A stretch of DNA of 64,000 nucleotides, from positions 2,360,001 through 2,424,000 of the forward strand of contig NZ_CP047095.1 in NCBI RefSeq assembly GCF_009806575.1. Reading direction: 5' to 3'. Source of the DNA: Rossellomorea marisflavi (lineage in GTDB: Bacteria > Bacillota > Bacilli > Bacillales > Bacillaceae_B). The notes beneath the pieces were generated by a model. That model had not been told where the DNA came from and made no database searches. It was given only the letters and a program-made list of their open reading frames with translations. Both the position numbers and the translations under genes were made by a program. Of this stretch, positions 26,821 to 39,082 are shown piece by piece (position 1 is the first letter of the stretch; each line of letters starts with the position of its first letter).

Positions 26821-27903
26821 TCAATCGCTCGACCTCCCCGGTTCTTTCTCCCTTTCCATGAAGTGAAATATTTCCGTCGTCGGAAATCTTCCGACGATTT
26901 TTTTTATGTGTAGCCTCTCCCCCTTCAGCCATTTCGAAAAATCGATGGTCACACCCCGGGATCCGCTCCCAAGGCCCACGACGGCCGAGAGGCTTCTGCA
27001 GTCGAAGGCTACCGTATGGATTGTTCCGTTCCACTGCTCATAGTCTTTTTTGAAGATCCTGCTCTCTTCGTGATGAAAGCTTTGGAATCCCTCGATCAGT
27101 GTAATGGGACTTTCCATCATTTCATTCAAATGGACCAACCGCTCCTTGGACTCCTTGATGTGGAAACGGTTTTCCCCCAGAAGATCAGGGGATTGAAAAT
27201 GATTGGCACATACGAGGCTTCCCTCTGATTCATATGATTGCACACCTCTCGGGCTTGCTTCCACCACAGCTGACTTCCCCTTGCGATCATGAATGGAATA
27301 ATTGAAGCTTTGCCGGTGTGGAAGTTCACTGAGGAGGGCCACCGCTTCTTCCGTTGTGGAACAAGTATCCAGGACCATCCTCGCTAACGTCGTGCATATC
27401 AATCCTTTTCCAGGATTCATACGATTCACGAAATGGAAGCCAAGGGCCAGCCCTTTTTCATTCAGACCGTCGATCCGGCCGATACCCCTGCCCGAAAACC
27501 CGATGCTCGAATAGGCTCCTTCTGTTTGGGTCAAAAGCAGTCTTCCTTCATAGGTTTTCGGATGAAAATCATAGTTACGGACATAGATCCCGTCTTTTGC
27601 CAGTGCCGAACAGCCTGACACCGGCCAATCCGCCTGATATCCTGAATACTCATGGACGGTTTCTTCCAGAGTCCAACCGATCCCTTCGGCAAACCCGTTG
27701 ATTTCCTCCCACAAAGAAGGATCATACTGCATGAAGAGATCCCTCACCTCAGACATTACTGTCGCATAGGAATTCCGGGACTTCTTTCTTCTCTCCAGAT
27801 GAAAACCGTAAAGGGGGGACCCTTTTAATTGATTTCCTAGGTCCACTCCCACTTCATAGGGCGTCCCTCTTGAACCAATGACACTTGCTTTGACCAGTTG
27901 CAT
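26821..27903 (-). CDS. C45 family peptidase / acyl-CoA:6-aminopenicillanate acyltransferase-like hydrolase
   Basis: 360 residues of the Ntn-hydrolase C45/bile-salt-hydrolase-like group. The probable nucleophile is the Cys in VSGCSALAKDG (about residue 110), which in this family becomes N-terminal after self-cleavage; it is followed by IYVRNYDFHPKTYEGRL, GFSGRGIGRIDGLNEKGLALGFHFVN and NPGKGLICTTLARMVLDTCSTTEEAVALL. Members remove or exchange acyl groups on amides; the substrate here is unknown. No signal peptide. It is convergent with crtO. The ribosome-binding site (AGGAAGG) is weak. Confidence 0.82.
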   Translation of the reverse strand: MQLVKASVIGSRGTPYEVGVDLGNQLKGSPLYGFHLERRKKSRNSYATVMSEVRDLFMQYDPSLWEEINGFAEGIGWTLEETVHEYSGYQADWPVSGCSALAKDGIYVRNYDFHPKTYEGRLLLTQTEGAYSSIGFSGRGIGRIDGLNEKGLALGFHFVNRMNPGKGLICTTLARMVLDTCSTTEEAVALLSELPHRQSFNYSIHDRKGKSAVVEASPRGVQSYESEGSLVCANHFQSPDLLGENRFHIKESKERLVHLNEMMESPITLIEGFQSFHHEESRIFKKDYEQWNGTIHTVAFDCRSLSAVVGLGSGSRGVTIDFSKWLKGERLHIKKIVGRFPTTEIFHFMEREKEPGRSSD

Positions 27904-27989
27904 ACAGGTCGCCTTCCTTTCATATGTGGTTCACCAGTCTCAGGAAATACAGGATCCATTTTTCGTTGCCCCCCCTACGGACGGCAATG

Positions 27990-28022
27990 TAAAAAAAGGA
28001 GCGCGAATTAGCCACTCCTTTT
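27990..28022 (-). terminator. Terminator of cvfB
   Basis: On the minus strand GGAGTGGC, loop TAATTC, GCGCTCC forms an imperfect stem followed by TTTTTTT, just after the cvfB stop. Confidence 0.6.
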
Positions 28023-28026
28023 TCCA

Positions 28027-28887
28027 TCAATCTTTTTTCAAATATGTCCAGCCATCTTCCTGATAAATCTTGCCTTCTTTCATCATCATGCCCAGAGCCC
28101 GTTTAAATGATGCCTTGCTCATGTTGAAACGGTCCTTGATTTCTTCAGGAAGGCTTTTGTCCCAATAGGGCATAGAGCCGTTACGCTCAAGGAGATATTC
28201 GAAAATGATCTCTGCATCATCGGACATCTTATCCTGCTTTAATGGAAGGAATGATACATTAAGGGAACCGTCTTCCTTCACGTCGATGACTCTCCCTTCG
28301 ACCATTTGACCGAGACGCGGTTCTTCACGACGCTCGTTTTCGTGGACGAAGCAGCGATAGCCCTGCTCAGACAGGAAGAAGGTGCCTACCCGAAGGAGGC
28401 GGTAAACCCTTCCTTGGATGCTTGCCCTGTTCATTTCGGAAGAAGCTCTCCTTGCTACCTGTTCGATGATGTTCTCCGTTGCCAGACGGCCATACAGCCT
28501 GTCCTGCTTATCGCGGTTCAAGGTCATGAACAGCTGATCTCCCGGTTCCGGCCACAGTGAAAAGAATTTTGGAAGGTCGTCACCAGAAACGAGGATATCC
28601 TTCGGAAGACCGATGTTGACGAATACTCCGAGGTCTTCATGCTTATCCACTACTTCTGCCCAACCGTAATATCCTACCTGGATCTTCGGGATACGCATCG
28701 TCGCAGCCAGCCTTACTTCTTTATCATGATAAAGGAACACGGTCACCGTATCCCCTTCTTGAAGTTCTTCGGTCATTTCAGAGTGGTGGAGCAGCACGCG
28801 ATTTTCACCATCGGTTAAAAAGAATCCGTATGGCATTTCCTGGTCGGCCGTCAGTTCCGCCACCACGCCCGGTTTTAATGAAGACAT
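28027..28887 (-). CDS. cvfB: CvfB family S1 RNA-binding protein (YitL-like)
   Basis: 286 residues from ATG 28887, which has GGAGG upstream. The N-terminal half has tandem S1-like OB folds (SLKPGVVAELTADQEMPYGFFLTDG; GYYGWAEVVDKHEDLGVFVNIGLPKDILVSGDDLP; a third around GQMVEGRVIDVKEDGSLNVSFL). The C-terminal winged helix contains MPYWDKSLPEEIKDRFNMSKASFKRALGMMMKEGKI. CvfB binds RNA and influences virulence-factor expression in S. aureus; the mechanism in bacilli is poorly known. Full length, monocistronic. Confidence 0.93.
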   Translation of the reverse strand: MSSLKPGVVAELTADQEMPYGFFLTDGENRVLLHHSEMTEELQEGDTVTVFLYHDKEVRLAATMRIPKIQVGYYGWAEVVDKHEDLGVFVNIGLPKDILVSGDDLPKFFSLWPEPGDQLFMTLNRDKQDRLYGRLATENIIEQVARRASSEMNRASIQGRVYRLLRVGTFFLSEQGYRCFVHENERREEPRLGQMVEGRVIDVKEDGSLNVSFLPLKQDKMSDDAEIIFEYLLERNGSMPYWDKSLPEEIKDRFNMSKASFKRALGMMMKEGKIYQEDGWTYLKKD

Positions 28888-29054
28888 TGTATTTCCTCCT
28901 GCCGTTAACAAGTATTAAATAATCGTATTCCCTAAATATAGCCTGTTTCCTACCTTATGTATAGGGCGTCCGGCCATTTAGGAATAAAGAATCAATTTAG
29001 AAAAGAGTGAAAAAAGGAACATTTACCTCATATATTGACCCGTTTCGATGGATT

Positions 29055-29084
29055 TTGATATGATTCATCTATTCTGATTATAAT
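29055..29084 (+). promoter_or_regulatory. SigA-type promoter of pbuG leader
   Basis: TTGATA (-35) and TATAAT (-10) with an 18-base spacer, ending about 15 bases before the aptamer starts. Confidence 0.7.
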
Positions 29085-29098
29085 AAAATACATGAACC

Positions 29099-29164
29099 CT
29101 TGTATAAGTTCAAGAATATGGCTTGAACGTTTCTACCAGCTACCCTAAATGGCTTGTCTACAAG
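29099..29164 (+). promoter_or_regulatory. Guanine-type purine riboswitch
   Basis: P1 strands CTTGTA and TACAAG enclose a P2 hairpin GTTCAAG/CTTGAAC, the core GTTTCTACC and a P3 hairpin CAGCTACC/GGCTTG, with J2/3 and J3/1 sequences of the purine class. The base-pairing specificity position in J3/1 (TCT before ACAAG) is C, which by family rules reads guanine or hypoxanthine rather than adenine. It lies upstream of a purine permease gene and a terminator. Confidence 0.92.
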
Positions 29165-29203
29165 AAGATGAATGTTTTCATATACATTCCTTTTGTAGAG
29201 TGA

Positions 29204-29232
29204 ACTCTGGTCTGGGGCCGGGGTTTTTTTTA
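29204..29232 (+). terminator. Riboswitch terminator upstream of pbuG
   Basis: ACTCTGG, loop TCTGGG, GCCGGGGT pairs with some G-T pairs and is followed by eight T. The preceding CTACAAG...CTTTTGTAG hairpin (about 29159-29199) could be the alternative antiterminator shared with P1. Confidence 0.7.
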
Positions 29233-29257
29233 TTGTTCTCATCCTAGGAGGGTTATT

Positions 29258-30550
29258 ATGAAAGCATTCTTCAAATTTGAAGAACGTGGTACAAATTACC
29301 GTAAAGAAACATTGGCAGGGATTACAACCTTCCTATCCATGGCGTATATACTGGTTGTCAATCCCATCATACTAAGTCAGACCGGTATGGATAAAGGTGC
29401 CCTTTTCACCGCTACTGCGCTCTCTGCCATCGTCGGATCGCTGCTGATCGGGCTGCTGGCGAACTTCCCTGTCGGAATCGCGCCGAGCATGGGGCTCAAC
29501 TCTTTCTTCACGTTTTCCGTCTGTATCGGGATGGGCGTCCCTTGGGAAACGGCCCTGACCGGTGTCTTCATTGCCGGCATCATTTTCATGATCCTGAGCT
29601 TGATGAAAATACGTGAAAAGATCATCAACGTCATCCCGTCCGATCTGAAATTCGCTATTGCCGGGGGTATCGGCTTCTTCGTTGCCTTCATCGGTTTTAA
29701 AAATGCCGGGCTGATCCAGGCGAATGCAGATACCATTGTGTCCATTGGAAACCTCGGGTCACCGGGGGCACTGCTTGCTGTCTTCGGTTTCATCGTCACT
29801 CTGATGCTCCTTGTGAAGGGCATTAAAGGAGGGATTTTCTACGGGATGGTGATCACGACCATCCTTGGCATGATTGTCGGACAAATAGATGTGCCCCATT
29901 CCGTGGTCGGGGCGGTACCAAGTCTTTCTCCTACGTTCGGAGTCGTGTTCAGCCATCTCGGCGACATCTTCTCACTGAAGATCTTCGCCGTCATCTTCAC
30001 CTTCCTCTTCGTGGCGTTCTTCGACACCGCAGGTGCTTTAATTGCCGTCGCAAGTCAAGCAGGTTTGATGAAAGACAACCAGATCCCGAATGCCGGACGC
30101 GCCCTGCTCGCCGATTCCGCCTCTGGAGTGGCAGGATCCATCTTTGGTACTTCCACGACGGCATCTTTCGTTGAATCATCTGCAGGAGTTGCCGTAGGGG
30201 GACGCACAGGCTTCACCTCAGTAATCATCGCACTCGGTTTCGCTATTGCTCTGTTCTTTTCGCCGATCCTGTCCGTCATCACCCCCGAAGTGACGGCGCC
30301 GGCACTGATCATTGTCGGTGCCTTGATGGCAACAGAGGTAAGGCATATCGACTGGGGCAAGCTGGAAGTATTCATTCCTTCCTTCCTTACCATCATCATG
30401 ATGCCCCTTACCTCTAGTGTCGCGACCGGTATTGCTGCAGGGTTCGTCCTGTATCCCTTCGCCATGATCGCGTCGAAAAAGGCCAGGGAAGTTCATCCGA
30501 TCATGTATGTACTAGCGGCACTGTTCATCTTATTCTTCGCCGTCTCATGA
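29258..30550 (+). CDS. pbuG: NCS2 family hypoxanthine/guanine permease (PbuG)
   Basis: 430 residues, twelve or more hydrophobic segments, AzgA subgroup of the nucleobase-cation symporters. Family signatures: RKETLAGITTFLSMAYILVVNPIIL at the start, GLLANFPVGIAPSMGLNSFFTFSV, ATEVRHIDWGKLEVFIPSFLTIIMMPLTSSV, and DTAGALIAVASQAGLM. It imports hypoxanthine and guanine. The upstream guanine riboswitch with terminator predicts shut-off when guanine is plentiful, as for B. subtilis pbuG. The ATG has AGGAGGG upstream. Confidence 0.95.
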   Translation: MKAFFKFEERGTNYRKETLAGITTFLSMAYILVVNPIILSQTGMDKGALFTATALSAIVGSLLIGLLANFPVGIAPSMGLNSFFTFSVCIGMGVPWETALTGVFIAGIIFMILSLMKIREKIINVIPSDLKFAIAGGIGFFVAFIGFKNAGLIQANADTIVSIGNLGSPGALLAVFGFIVTLMLLVKGIKGGIFYGMVITTILGMIVGQIDVPHSVVGAVPSLSPTFGVVFSHLGDIFSLKIFAVIFTFLFVAFFDTAGALIAVASQAGLMKDNQIPNAGRALLADSASGVAGSIFGTSTTASFVESSAGVAVGGRTGFTSVIIALGFAIALFFSPILSVITPEVTAPALIIVGALMATEVRHIDWGKLEVFIPSFLTIIMMPLTSSVATGIAAGFVLYPFAMIASKKAREVHPIMYVLAALFILFFAVS

Positions 30551-30555
30551 ATAAA

Positions 30556-30592
30556 GAAAGAGGACCGGAATCTCATCCGGTCCTCTTTGTTT
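30556..30592. terminator. Bidirectional terminator between pbuG and yhcN-like gene
   Basis: AAAGAGGACCGGA, loop ATCTCA, TCCGGTCCTCTTT: 13-bp perfect stem followed by TGTTTTATT. Confidence 0.9.
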
Positions 30593-31104
30593 TATTGGTT
30601 GCGATTCGGGAATACGCTGCGGATCATGCCGCTGATTTCTTCTCCGAGGCCTTCGATCGGCTGACCGTTCTTCACCTTACCGGAATAATCCTTCATGCGG
30701 TCAACGAATGCAGGGTTGGTTGAAATGTAGACGTTATGGATGCTTCCATTTGTTTCCTTTACTTGCTTTGTGATCTTGTCTTCGAGGTCCTTGCTCAATT
30801 TCCCATTATCAAGGACTGCCGCTACATAGGCATTATGGTCGGTCGCCATGACATAGGAGCTCTTTACGTTATCAAGGTTGGCAACCTTATTGGCAGCCTC
30901 CTCTGAGATGGAGTAGTTCCCATCATTCATCATTCCATCATTCATTTGATCATTGTTATAGTCACGTTCGGCCTGGTTGTCATAGTTCACGTTTTGAAGG
31001 TTGTCATTCATTCCTTCTTTATCTGTGCCGTTTTTTGAAGCACATCCAGCTGCTGCTGCGGAGATCATCAAGATCGATGCTCCCGTAAGGATCAATTTTT
31101 TCAT
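30592..31104 (-). CDS. YhcN/YlaJ family sporulation lipoprotein
   Basis: 170 residues. The signal MKKLILTGASILMISAAAAGC has lipid-modified Cys21, followed by an Asn/Asp/Met-rich low-complexity linker (residues about 35-65) and the YhcN/YlaJ domain: ISEEAANKVANLDNVKSSYVMATDHNAYVAAVLDNGKLSKDLEDKI with the end VYISTNPAFVDRMKDYSGKV. Members are forespore or cortex-associated lipoproteins influencing spore outgrowth. The ATG has AGGAGGAAAG upstream. It is a single gene between terminators. Confidence 0.92.
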   Translation of the reverse strand: MKKLILTGASILMISAAAAGCASKNGTDKEGMNDNLQNVNYDNQAERDYNNDQMNDGMMNDGNYSISEEAANKVANLDNVKSSYVMATDHNAYVAAVLDNGKLSKDLEDKITKQVKETNGSIHNVYISTNPAFVDRMKDYSGKVKNGQPIEGLGEEISGMIRSVFPNRNQ

Positions 31105-31167
31105 TTTTCTTTCCTCCTAGTTCGTATTCCTCCTTACTATCCCCGACCTTGAACTTTCTATTCATGC

Positions 31168-31207
31168 AAAAAACGATCCGGACCTGATGGGCCCGGATCG
31201 TTTTTAT
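31168..31207. terminator. Bidirectional terminator
   Basis: AACGATCCGG...CCGGATCGTT stem with internal CC/GG pairing, A-run on the left and TTTTT on the right. It ends the DUF4395 gene on the minus strand. Confidence 0.8.
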
Positions 31208-31208
31208 T

Positions 31209-31628
31209 TCAGCTGTGTGACCGTTTATATTGATACCTCTTCCATTGAAAACGGATGAAGCATCCGATGCAGAAGCCAAGCAATGCAACGGCCGCTGATA
31301 TGAACACCATGGCCGTGAATACGACCGACGCAATCGACCAGCCTGCAAGGGATGAGAGATAACCAGCAGCAAGACAAATCACCGCGATCGTACTATTGAA
31401 TTTTTGTTGTTCGGCATCCTCCTGAATGTAGGTGGAGGCGTCGTTCCTTAAAAATGCCCGGCCAGCTTTCACGATCGGATTGAAGCCTAAAAAGGCACCA
31501 CATGCATTGGCTGCCAATGGGATGAGCAGGTAATGTTCAACGTGAAAAATCCAGAAGCAGAGTACAAAAAATAAGATGCTCCACTGATTCAATTGGACAA
31601 GAGGCTTGGGAATCGTTTTAGGCTCCAT
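31209..31628 (-). CDS. DUF4395 membrane protein
   Basis: 139 residues from ATG 31628. Four hydrophobic segments: WSILFFVLCFWIFHVEHYLLIPLAANACGAFLG, FNSTIAVICLAAGYLSSLAGW, SIASVVFTAMVFISAAVALLG and FCIGCFIRF. The NQW start and GFNPIVKAGRAFLR between helices 2 and 3 are the DUF4395 pattern. Function is unknown. The longer in-frame extension upstream has no start signal. AAAGG lies upstream at suboptimal distance. Confidence 0.75.
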   Translation of the reverse strand: MEPKTIPKPLVQLNQWSILFFVLCFWIFHVEHYLLIPLAANACGAFLGFNPIVKAGRAFLRNDASTYIQEDAEQQKFNSTIAVICLAAGYLSSLAGWSIASVVFTAMVFISAAVALLGFCIGCFIRFQWKRYQYKRSHS

Positions 31629-31810
31629 ACAAATCCGACCTTTCCGATTGGTTTTGTTACTTATCATACAGCGTTGCATCAAAATTTGCAAAACTTTTTT
31701 ATCCGCTTGCATCTCTTCCTCATCTCCTGGCAGGATGCTTCTGCGTTATCCTTCATGTAAGGCTAAAAGAGCCGACTTCCCTATCTTTTTGAGCCTCTTG
31801 CATGGTATAA

Positions 31811-33445
<1,635 letters not shown>

Positions 33446-33454
33446 TAAAAGAAG

Positions 33455-33495
33455 AAAGCCTCGCCGGAAGCATCATGTTTCCGGCGAGGCTTTTT

Positions 33496-33497
<2 letters not shown>
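33455..33497. terminator. Bidirectional terminator between ABC-F gene and recQ
   Basis: AAGCCTCGCCGGAA, loop GCATCATG, TTTCCGGCGAGGCTT followed by TTTTTT. The right end overlaps the recQ stop. Confidence 0.9.
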
Positions 33498-35589
<2,092 letters not shown>

Positions 35590-35713
35590 ACCTTCGACCT
35601 CCTATCATGATTGTGGTCCCCTAATTGTAAAACAGATTTTCCTATCTGCCAATAAAGAGTCCACACTAAAAATGAACAAGGCGGTCACGGACTTCCGTGA
35701 TACCGCCTCTCTT

Positions 35714-35845
35714 TCAAAACCACTTGATTTCTTTGGATTCCTTTTTATCTTCGTTTGGCGCCGTCCCTTTCCAGAATTGCTCCCATACGGTACGACGCGT
35801 TTCTTCTGGTTTTTTTGTGTCAGTCTCTTTTTTCACAGCCACCAT
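35714..35845 (-). CDS. Small hypothetical protein, 43 aa
   Basis: MVAVKKETDTKKPEETRRTV followed by WEQFWKGTAPNEDKKES and KEIKWF. The ATG at 35845 has a strong GGGAGGG six bases upstream, and codons are ordinary for the strand. It is charged and Trp-rich at its centre, has no membrane segment, and family was not recognised. A hairpin GGCGGT...ACCGCC with weak T content follows at 35679-35709 on the minus strand. Ribosome-binding site quality is the main support. Confidence 0.55.
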   Translation of the reverse strand: MVAVKKETDTKKPEETRRTVWEQFWKGTAPNEDKKESKEIKWF

Positions 35846-35929
35846 GCTCCCTCCCTTGAAGTCAGAATACAAATACAATACAGTGTATTCATCAAACCGG
35901 AAAAGCGTTTAGCATTTGGGCGGGCAAAA

Positions 35930-35956
35930 GAAAAAAGAACCGACGATTGTCGGTCC
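35930..35956 (-). terminator. Terminator of ydjO-like gene
   Basis: On the minus strand ACCGACAATCGTCGGT followed by TCTTTTTTC, just after the stop at 35960. Confidence 0.75.
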
Positions 35957-35959
35957 CGA

Positions 35960-36175
35960 TCAGGAAGTCTTCAAGGTAGGATGGGGGTTATCCACAACCT
36001 GCAGAACCTTTGTCGACTGTACCATATCTTCTTTACACAACGGACACTTAGGAGTGTCTTCGCTTTTGAAATTATCTCTCATCCAGCCTTTACAATCTTC
36101 AGCGGAACAAGCCCAAATTTTTGTTTCTTCTGTTTTAATTTCTTCCTCAACTTGATTTCTACGACCAAAAGCCAT
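35960..36175 (-). CDS. YdjO family cold-inducible protein
   Basis: 71 residues. MAFGRRNQVEEEIKTEETKIWACSAEDCKGWMRDN, then PKCPLCKEDM, a four-Cys pattern that suggests a zinc knuckle, then a Lys/Thr tail. It matches the YdjO family (about 70 aa) whose B. subtilis member is reported cold-inducible. Role unknown. The ATG has AAAGGAGG seven bases upstream. It is a single gene ending at a terminator. Confidence 0.88.
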   Translation of the reverse strand: MAFGRRNQVEEEIKTEETKIWACSAEDCKGWMRDNFKSEDTPKCPLCKEDMVQSTKVLQVVDNPHPTLKTS

Positions 36176-36438
36176 TGAATGTCCTCCTTTAAGATAAGTA
36201 GGATTTTCCCGCTAAGCTTTCTAACATGGAAAAAATAAAACTGCTGTAGATGGTAAGGGTTGATGGATATATGCTATATGTTCACTTCTATTGTACCATA
36301 CTTTTACTTTTAAATATAGTGAACATCCTTCTCCTCCCTAGTATGGATGGAATCCAGGGAAAATATGCAAGATCATCTCCCTCATTTTATGATGATACAC
36401 GGGGTAATATGCTCATCTCCGGGCAGGCTAAAAGGTAA

Positions 36439-37937
36439 ATGAGTCATGACAGGGTGATGAACATCGTGATCAAGAGTAAACAACAGAGACCTTTCGGCAG
36501 CGTTCTTTTAGACGCTCTGAATGGAAGAGTACAATCCAGCAGTGATCTCGTGATGAGGCAGTTGGAGAAGGGATCTCAAGCTTACACCATCGCTTATCTT
36601 GAAGACCTTATCGATTCACAGGCTCTGCACAGTCATATCCTTCGACCGCTCGAAGACTGGCCTGACCCCTTGTCAGACGAAGAGGTCCATGGTGTGATTT
36701 CCATCGGGGGACTTTCGACCACCGACTCCGTTGAAGACACCATCAGTCAGCTCCTCAATGGGGCTGCCATCGTCTTTCATGAAGAATCAAAGTACGCAAC
36801 AATAGCGGACATCAGTGATCCCGGAACGAGGAGCCTGGAAAAGGCTGAGACCGAATCACTCGTCTTCGGTCCGAAGGTTTCTTTTACCGAGTCGATATCA
36901 AAAAACCTGAATCTGGTTCGTGCCAATGTGAACGACCCCAACTTATGCGTGGAAACCTTCGAAGTCGGAGATCGGCTGAAACGCAAAGTACAGATGGTTT
37001 ATATCAGGGACCTTGCCGACGAAGAAAATGTGAATACCTTCCGTCAGCGCATCCAGGATATTGAAGTGGACAGCATTTTGGACTCAACGGTCCTGACCCA
37101 GATGATTGAGGATAATTCCTATACGTTTTTCCCCCAGTTCCTTACAACGGAGCTGCCTGACCGGGTAAGCGTATCCCTCCTTCATGGTAAGGTCGGGATC
37201 CTTGTGGACAGGAGCCCAACGGTCATCATAGGTCCTTCGACTTTCCTGAGTTTTTTTGAATCGACGGAAGATATTTATCTGCGATGGAACATGGGGACAT
37301 TCCTACGCCTTGTTCGTTTCATTGCCATCTTCTTCTCGATCCTGCTTACACCCGCCTATGTGGCCGTCATTACGTATCATTACGAGGTGATTCCGTCGGC
37401 CCTTCTCGTTTCGCTCGGCCAATCCCGGTCGAATGTACCCTTCCCCCCGTCTTCGAAGCACTCCTGCTGGAATTCATCATCGAGTTATTAAGGGAAGCAG
37501 GGGCGAGACTGCCGACCAAAGTGGGTCAGACGATGGGTATCGTCGGAGGGATCGTGATCGGACAGGCTTCCGTAGAAGCGGGATTTACAAGTAATATCCT
37601 GATTATCATCATCGCCATTAGTGCCCTGGGCTCCTTTACCGCCCCTAGCTATGCCATCGGTACAGCCGTAAGGGTTCTACGCTTCCCTCTGATTATCATG
37701 GCAGGCTTATACGGTGGATTGGGGATGATGTTTTGTTTCTGTTTCCTTCTCATCCACTTATTAAGGCTGACCACTCTTGGAAGACCATACCTGTCACCAG
37801 CTTACCCGTTCAGGTATCAGGATTTGAAGTATAGTCTCTTCCGACTCCCCTATCAGTTCCTTTCTAAGCGACCGGTCACGAACCACCCCAGTGATGCTGG
37901 CAGGATTCCGGAAGAGAAAATCAAACATAAAAAATGA
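36439..37937 (+). pseudogene. GerA family germination protein (second receptor, A subunit), frameshifted as given
   Basis: The first 330 residues or so read in one frame (NSYTFFPQFLTTELPDRVSVSLLHGK; LVDRSPTVIIGPSTFLSFFES; SLGQSRSNVPFPP) and then hit nonsense (SSKHSCWNSSSSY-stop). The rest continues in the +1-shifted frame from about 37449 (VFEALLLEFIIELLREAGARLPTKVGQTMGIVGGIVIGQASV). One extra C in the C6 run at 37443-37448 joins them into an intact GerA protein of about 499 residues. Two starts are possible (ATG 36439 or 36457), neither with an ideal ribosome-binding site. B and C subunit genes follow and are intact, arguing that the operon is functional and that the frameshift is an error or very recent. 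Confidence 0.88.
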
Positions 37938-37972
37938 TTATATGACCCGTGACGATGGAAAGGAGGGTCTCC

Positions 37973-39082
37973 ATGAAAGTAAACCTGGATCCCCAGCCAA
38001 AATTCATGATCAACGCATTTCTAGTCATGTTCATCATTCATACATCACAGACCGGCGTCGGGATTGCCGGTCTGCCGCGTATCGTCTTCATGGAGGCAGG
38101 CAGGGATGCGTGGATCAGTGTCCTCTTGTCCGGTCTCTCCATCAGCCTTGTGCTTTTCATCATGGTCGCCATCCTGAAGTCATATGAGTCGGCGGATCTT
38201 TATGGCATACACAGGGATGTCTATGGAAAGTGGCTGAGTGTATTCTTCAATTGCGTGTATGTCGTCTATCTTCTGTGTGTAACGTTCATCATCATGATGA
38301 ATTACATTGAGATGGTACAGGCGTGGATTTTCCCTAAGATCCAGCCGTGGCTTGTGATGGGCCTCCTCCTCATCCTGTTGGCCTATGGAGTGAGCGGAGG
38401 CTTCAGGGTTGTAGCGGGGATCTGCTTCCTCGGATTCATTTTCGCCTTTTGGCTCGTGTTCATGATCTACACCCCGGTCAAATTCATGAGCTTCAATCAT
38501 TTGCTCCCCGTCATGACGGCTTCACCGGATGAACTCATGAAGGGCATCTACAAAAGCAGCTTTTCCATGGTGGGATTTGAACTTTTATTTGTATATTACC
38601 CTTATATCAAAGAAAAGAAGAAAGTCTTGAAATTCGCCTTGATCGGTTCAGGTTACACAACGATCCTATTTACGGTCCTGACTGTCGTCTCGATCGGTTT
38701 TTTCTCCCAAGAGACATTGATGAAAACGATTTGGCCCATCCTATCCATGTTCAAAATCCTCAGAATCCCGAACTTGGAACGGTTTGAATTCATCGCAGTC
38801 TCCTTTTGGATGCTTATTATTCTACCCAATATCTGCACCTACTTCTGGAGTGCCATCAGGGGGATGAAAAGGACGTTCAACGTGTCCCATAAGAAATCGA
38901 TCATCATTTTCTGCCTTGCGATCTGGCTTATCTCCATCTTTTTGGAGAACAGGGTCCTCATCAATACCATTACGGACCGGATCGCCACAGGCAGTTTTGT
39001 CCTCGCTTTCATTTACCCCTTCATCCTCTTCGCCCTGGTCAAGATCAGGATGCGATTGACAAAAGGGAGGAGTCGCTCGTGA
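37973..39082 (+). CDS. GerB family germination permease (second receptor)
   Basis: 369 residues with about ten hydrophobic helices. It begins with FMINAFLVMFIIHTSQTGVGIAGLPRIVFMEAGRDAWISVLLSGL, the GerB-family start, and has IHRDVYGKWLSVFFNCVYVVYLL. ATG 37973 is chosen for the AAAGGAGGG upstream; earlier in-frame codons overlap the A gene. Its stop overlaps the C gene start (GTGA). It is the B subunit of the second receptor, low in identity to the B protein at 15589-16692, so a different germinant range is likely. Confidence 0.92.
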   Translation: MKVNLDPQPKFMINAFLVMFIIHTSQTGVGIAGLPRIVFMEAGRDAWISVLLSGLSISLVLFIMVAILKSYESADLYGIHRDVYGKWLSVFFNCVYVVYLLCVTFIIMMNYIEMVQAWIFPKIQPWLVMGLLLILLAYGVSGGFRVVAGICFLGFIFAFWLVFMIYTPVKFMSFNHLLPVMTASPDELMKGIYKSSFSMVGFELLFVYYPYIKEKKKVLKFALIGSGYTTILFTVLTVVSIGFFSQETLMKTIWPILSMFKILRIPNLERFEFIAVSFWMLIILPNICTYFWSAIRGMKRTFNVSHKKSIIIFCLAIWLISIFLENRVLINTITDRIATGSFVLAFIYPFILFALVKIRMRLTKGRSRS

